Positions 6,944 to 9,546 of a DNA stretch of 9,546 nucleotides are shown in pieces (the stretch's first letter is position 1; each line of letters starts with the position of its first letter). The stretch is from assembly GCA_009782025.1 (NCBI GenBank), contig WQUQ01000279.1:1-9546 (forward strand). Reading direction: 5' to 3'. The notes beneath the pieces were generated by a model. That model was not told where the DNA came from, made no database searches, and was given only the letters and a program-made list of their open reading frames with translations. The stretch is from Desulfobulbus sp. GTDB lineage: Bacteria > Pseudomonadota > Gammaproteobacteria > Burkholderiales > Rhodocyclaceae. Both the position numbers and the translations under genes were made by a program.

Positions 6944-7315
6944 ATGGCGCACAAGATTCTGATTGTCGACGATGAACCCAATATCGTCGTGTCGCTGGAA
7001 TTTCTGTTGAAAAAAGAAGGGTTTGAAGTCGCCGCCGCCACTGACGGCGAGGAGGCGCTGACTCAGGTCGCCGCCTTCGACCCCGATCTGCTGCTGCTCG
7101 ACGTGATGATGCCGAAGAAATCCGGCTTCGAGGTCTGCGAAACCCTGCGCGCCGACCCGCGTCGCGCCGACCTGTTGATCCTGATGCTGACCGCCAAGGG
7201 CCGCGACACCGAGGTCGCCAAGGGCCTGGCCATCGGCGCCGATGTTTACATGACCAAGCCGTTCTCGACCAAGGCCCTGGTCGCCAAGGTCAAGGAACTG
7301 CTCGGCATCGCCTGA
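6944..7315 (+). CDS. Single-domain response regulator (CheY-like receiver, 123 aa)
   Basis: The whole protein is one receiver domain. The acidic pocket is D9-D10, the phospho-acceptor is D53 in LLLLDVMMP, the switch residue is T83 (LTAKG), and the conserved lysine is K105 in TKPFS. It ends at residue 123 with no DNA-binding, enzymatic or other output domain and no frameshift after it. GAGGAG at 6929-6934 sets the ATG. As the gene after the sensor kinase it is the natural phosphate acceptor for H682. The CrbR partner known from Vibrio has a LuxR-type DNA-binding domain, so either this receiver acts by protein contact (as CheY or DivK do) or a separate transcriptional regulator elsewhere completes the pathway. 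Confidence 0.95.
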   Translation: MAHKILIVDDEPNIVVSLEFLLKKEGFEVAAATDGEEALTQVAAFDPDLLLLDVMMPKKSGFEVCETLRADPRRADLLILMLTAKGRDTEVAKGLAIGADVYMTKPFSTKALVAKVKELLGIA

Positions 7316-7320
7316 TGCCG

Positions 7321-7355
7321 GCGCGTTGCCCGCCACGGGCTGGCGGCGCGCTTTT
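7321..7355 (+). terminator. Possible weak terminator or attenuator between receiver and exonuclease genes
   Basis: GCCCG-CCA-CGGGC forms a 5-bp stem, enclosed by GCGCG and CGCGC across an uneven internal loop (2 and 6 bases), followed by four T. The short T-run and interrupted stem make it a weak candidate. If active, it would lower expression of the downstream nuclease gene relative to the receiver. It lies inside the 56-bp gap. Confidence 0.25.
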
Positions 7356-7371
7356 CGATTGAGGTCATGCC

Positions 7372-9543
7372 ATGAAGGCCAAACACCGTTTTCTGCTCGC
7401 CGTTGCCGTTCTTGGCCTGTTGATGACCGGGCCGTTCGTCGTCAGCGCGCTGCTCGTCTGGCTCGACATGAAGGAGGCCGAGCGCAGGATGCTCGCCGAA
7501 TTGCTGCTGTCCCGCCTGCAAGTGGGCACGATGATGACCCTGGTCGGCTTCGCCATCGGCGTCGGCCTGTTGCACAAGCTGTTCAGGCAATATGTCGAAG
7601 GGCTGCTGCGCATGGCCGAGACCTTGCGCCTGATGCTCGGCGCCAATCGCAATTTCCGCGTCAGCCCCGGCGGGCCGCCGGAGGTGCGGCAACTGGCCAT
7701 CGCCGCCAACGATCTGGCGACGCAGCGCGATGCGCTGATGGATGATGTCGCGGCCCAGATCGCCCAGGCCAAGGCGTCGGTCGAGGAGGAGAAGAACCGC
7801 CTCGCCGCGCTGATGTCGGAACTGGCCCAGGCCGTGGTGGTGTGCAATCTCGATGGCCGCATCCTGCTCTACAACAACCGCGCTCGCCTGCAATTCAAGG
7901 CGCTGGCGCAGGGGCCGACCTCGGTCGCGGGCGGGGCGCTGATCGGGCTGGGACGCTCGATTCATTCGATTCTGGAAAAAAGCCAGGTCGAGCATGCGCT
8001 GGAAGTCATCCGCCAGCGTCTGGCGGCCAGCCAGACGGCGCTGGCCAGTTTCGTCACCAGCACGCGCGGCGGCCAGTTGCTGCGCGCCCAGATGGTGCCG
8101 GTGCTGGCGGCCGGCGGCGAGAGCGAAACCAGCCTGACGGGCTACGTGCTGACGATCGAGAACATCACCCGCAACATCGAGCAGGAGGCCCGCCGCGACC
8201 AGGCGCTGCTGGCGCTGACCGAGGGCAGCCGGGCGGCGCTGGGCAGCATCCGCGCCGCGGTCGGCAACCTGGCCGACTACCCGGATATGGAAGCGGCGTT
8301 GCGTGAACGCTTTGTCGGCGTCATCGCCGACGAAGCCGGCAAAATGAGCCAGAGCCTCGACCGGACGCTGGCCGATTTCTCCGATTCGCTGAAAACGCGC
8401 TGGCCGCTGGAGGATGTGCTCGGTATCGACCTCATCGCCGTCGCCCGGCGGCGCATCGGCGACAAGCTCAATCTGCCGACGAAAACCGAGGAACTCGACG
8501 ATGCCCTGTGGATCAAGGCCGACAGTTTCTCGCTGGTGTTCGCCCTGACTTTTCTCGCCGGCAAGTTGCAGGATCACTACGCGCCGCGCGAACTGCGCTT
8601 TCGCCTGACGGCGGCGGACAAGCTGGCCTACCTCGACCTGATCTGGGCCGGCCCGGCGATGTCCGCCGAAACCTTCTCCACCTGGGAACTGGACAACATG
8701 CAGATCGGCAGCGAAAGCTCGCCGCTGTCGCTGCGCGAAGTCATCGACCGGCATGGCGGCGAAGTCTGGTATCAGCGCGAGAAGGCGGCGCACCGCGCCT
8801 TCTTCCGTTTCGTGCTGCCGCTGACGACGCCGGAGATCGGGAGCGAGGCGGAAGATCGCCAGCGCAATACAGATCGACCCGCCGGCCGGCCGGAATACTA
8901 CGATTTCGACCTGTTCAACTTCGCCGACCCATCCATCGACCTCGACCGCAAACTCTGCGAACTGACCTACACCGTGTTCGATACCGAGACCACCGGCCTG
9001 GAACCCTCGAAAGGCGACGAAATCATCCAGATCGGCGCCGCCCGCATCGTCAACAACCGCCTGCTGCGCCAGGAGGTGTTCGACCAGATCGTCGATCCCG
9101 AAAGACCGCTCAAGCCGGAGTCGATCCCGATCCACGGCATCACCGAGGACATGGTGCGCGGCAAGCCGAATATCGACATCGTCCTGCCGGCCTTCCACGA
9201 ATTCTGCGAAGACACCGTGCTGATCGCCCACAACGCCGCCTTCGACATGCGCTTTCTGCAACTGAAGGAGGAGCGCACCGGCTTCTCTTTCGCCCAGCCG
9301 GTGCTCGATACCCTGCTGCTATCGGCGGTGGCGCACCCGAATCAGGAATCGCACAAACTCGACGCCATTGCCGAGCGCCTGGGCGTGCATATCGGCGCCC
9401 GCCACAACGCGCTGGAAGACGCCCTGGCCACCGGCGAGGTTTTTCTCAAGCTGTTGCCCTTGCTGGAAGAAAAAGGCATCGTCACCGTCCGTCAGGCGCT
9501 GGAAGCCTCGGAGAAAACCTATTTCGCGCGGGTCAAGTATTAG
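7372..9543 (+). CDS. Membrane-anchored pseudo-histidine-kinase fused to DEDDh 3'-5' exonuclease (723 aa)
   Basis: In order: two membrane helices (~7-31 and ~51-71), a HAMP-like or coiled-coil stretch (~72-143), a PAS-like segment (~144-270; LDGRILLYNNRARLQF), a DHp-like helical pair (~276-345), a degenerate HATPase fold (~375-484; ends VIDRHGGEVWY...FRFVLPL), a linker with YYDFDLF, and a DnaQ-type exonuclease (~530-700). The nuclease is intact: Exo I D537 and E539 in VFDTETTGL, Exo II D625 in AHNAAFD, Exo III H678 and D683 (H-x4-D, DEDDh class). The kinase half is not: E284 replaces the histidine, the N-box asparagine is G397, and the DxGxG and GxGxG loops are gone. GAGGT six bases before the ATG supports the start. 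Annotation pipelines would probably call it 'DNA polymerase III epsilon', but that subunit is a soluble ~240-aa protein. The in vivo substrate (DNA or RNA, oligonucleotides) is unknown. Confidence 0.9.
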   Translation: MKAKHRFLLAVAVLGLLMTGPFVVSALLVWLDMKEAERRMLAELLLSRLQVGTMMTLVGFAIGVGLLHKLFRQYVEGLLRMAETLRLMLGANRNFRVSPGGPPEVRQLAIAANDLATQRDALMDDVAAQIAQAKASVEEEKNRLAALMSELAQAVVVCNLDGRILLYNNRARLQFKALAQGPTSVAGGALIGLGRSIHSILEKSQVEHALEVIRQRLAASQTALASFVTSTRGGQLLRAQMVPVLAAGGESETSLTGYVLTIENITRNIEQEARRDQALLALTEGSRAALGSIRAAVGNLADYPDMEAALRERFVGVIADEAGKMSQSLDRTLADFSDSLKTRWPLEDVLGIDLIAVARRRIGDKLNLPTKTEELDDALWIKADSFSLVFALTFLAGKLQDHYAPRELRFRLTAADKLAYLDLIWAGPAMSAETFSTWELDNMQIGSESSPLSLREVIDRHGGEVWYQREKAAHRAFFRFVLPLTTPEIGSEAEDRQRNTDRPAGRPEYYDFDLFNFADPSIDLDRKLCELTYTVFDTETTGLEPSKGDEIIQIGAARIVNNRLLRQEVFDQIVDPERPLKPESIPIHGITEDMVRGKPNIDIVLPAFHEFCEDTVLIAHNAAFDMRFLQLKEERTGFSFAQPVLDTLLLSAVAHPNQESHKLDAIAERLGVHIGARHNALEDALATGEVFLKLLPLLEEKGIVTVRQALEASEKTYFARVKY

Positions 9544-9546
9544 AGC

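Noticed and set aside
7246..9261. 671-codon minus-strand ORF opposite the receiver end and exonuclease gene.
   Set aside because: It is a composition-driven antisense frame; the plus strand has intact nuclease motifs throughout.
7372..9543. Calling the last gene DNA polymerase III epsilon (dnaQ).
   Set aside because: It has about three times the length of DnaQ, two N-terminal membrane helices and a kinase-like region. Only the C-terminal nuclease domain is shared.

Overview
The window is GC-rich, densely packed bacterial chromosome. Gene content and protein style suggest a betaproteobacterium, plausibly Rhodocyclales-like. This is an inference from general familiarity; no rRNA or other taxonomic marker is present. 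I saw no tRNA, rRNA, CRISPR array, transposase or phage gene.

Layout: (1) 1-390 is the 3' end of moaA (molybdenum cofactor synthesis). (2) 435-1334, minus strand, is a complete meso-diaminopimelate dehydrogenase gene (ddh) of the Symbiobacterium-like type, convergent with moaA. (3) 1335-1685 is a 351-bp divergent control region between ddh and acs. (4) 1686-3650 is acs, acetyl-CoA synthetase. (5) 3651-3916 is non-coding: copy 1 of a 101-bp inverted-repeat element, a GC hairpin, a Shine-Dalgarno-led four-codon ORF and a very strong intrinsic terminator. (6) 3917-9543 holds four co-directional genes: a 66-aa two-helix membrane protein, a 901-aa SLC5-transporter-like sensor histidine kinase (CrbS/MxtR/CbrA type), a 123-aa single-domain receiver, and a 723-aa membrane protein joining a degenerate histidine-kinase core to a DEDDh 3'-5' exonuclease. 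Copy 2 of the 101-bp element lies between the kinase and receiver genes.

How it may work: SLC5-type kinases of the CrbS/MxtR family control acs in other proteobacteria, so acs followed by this kinase reads as an acetate (or related carbon source) sensing and activation locus. Two things do not fit the textbook version. The receiver has no DNA-binding output domain. The last gene carries a kinase-like DHp/ATPase region that has lost its phospho-acceptor histidine and ATP-binding motifs, yet still resembles the neighbouring kinase's DHp helix by helix, fused to an intact nuclease. A membrane-bound pseudokinase-nuclease that might be read by the adjacent receiver is the most unusual candidate system here. 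The duplicated 101-bp element, placed in both cases on the base after a stop codon, is the second.
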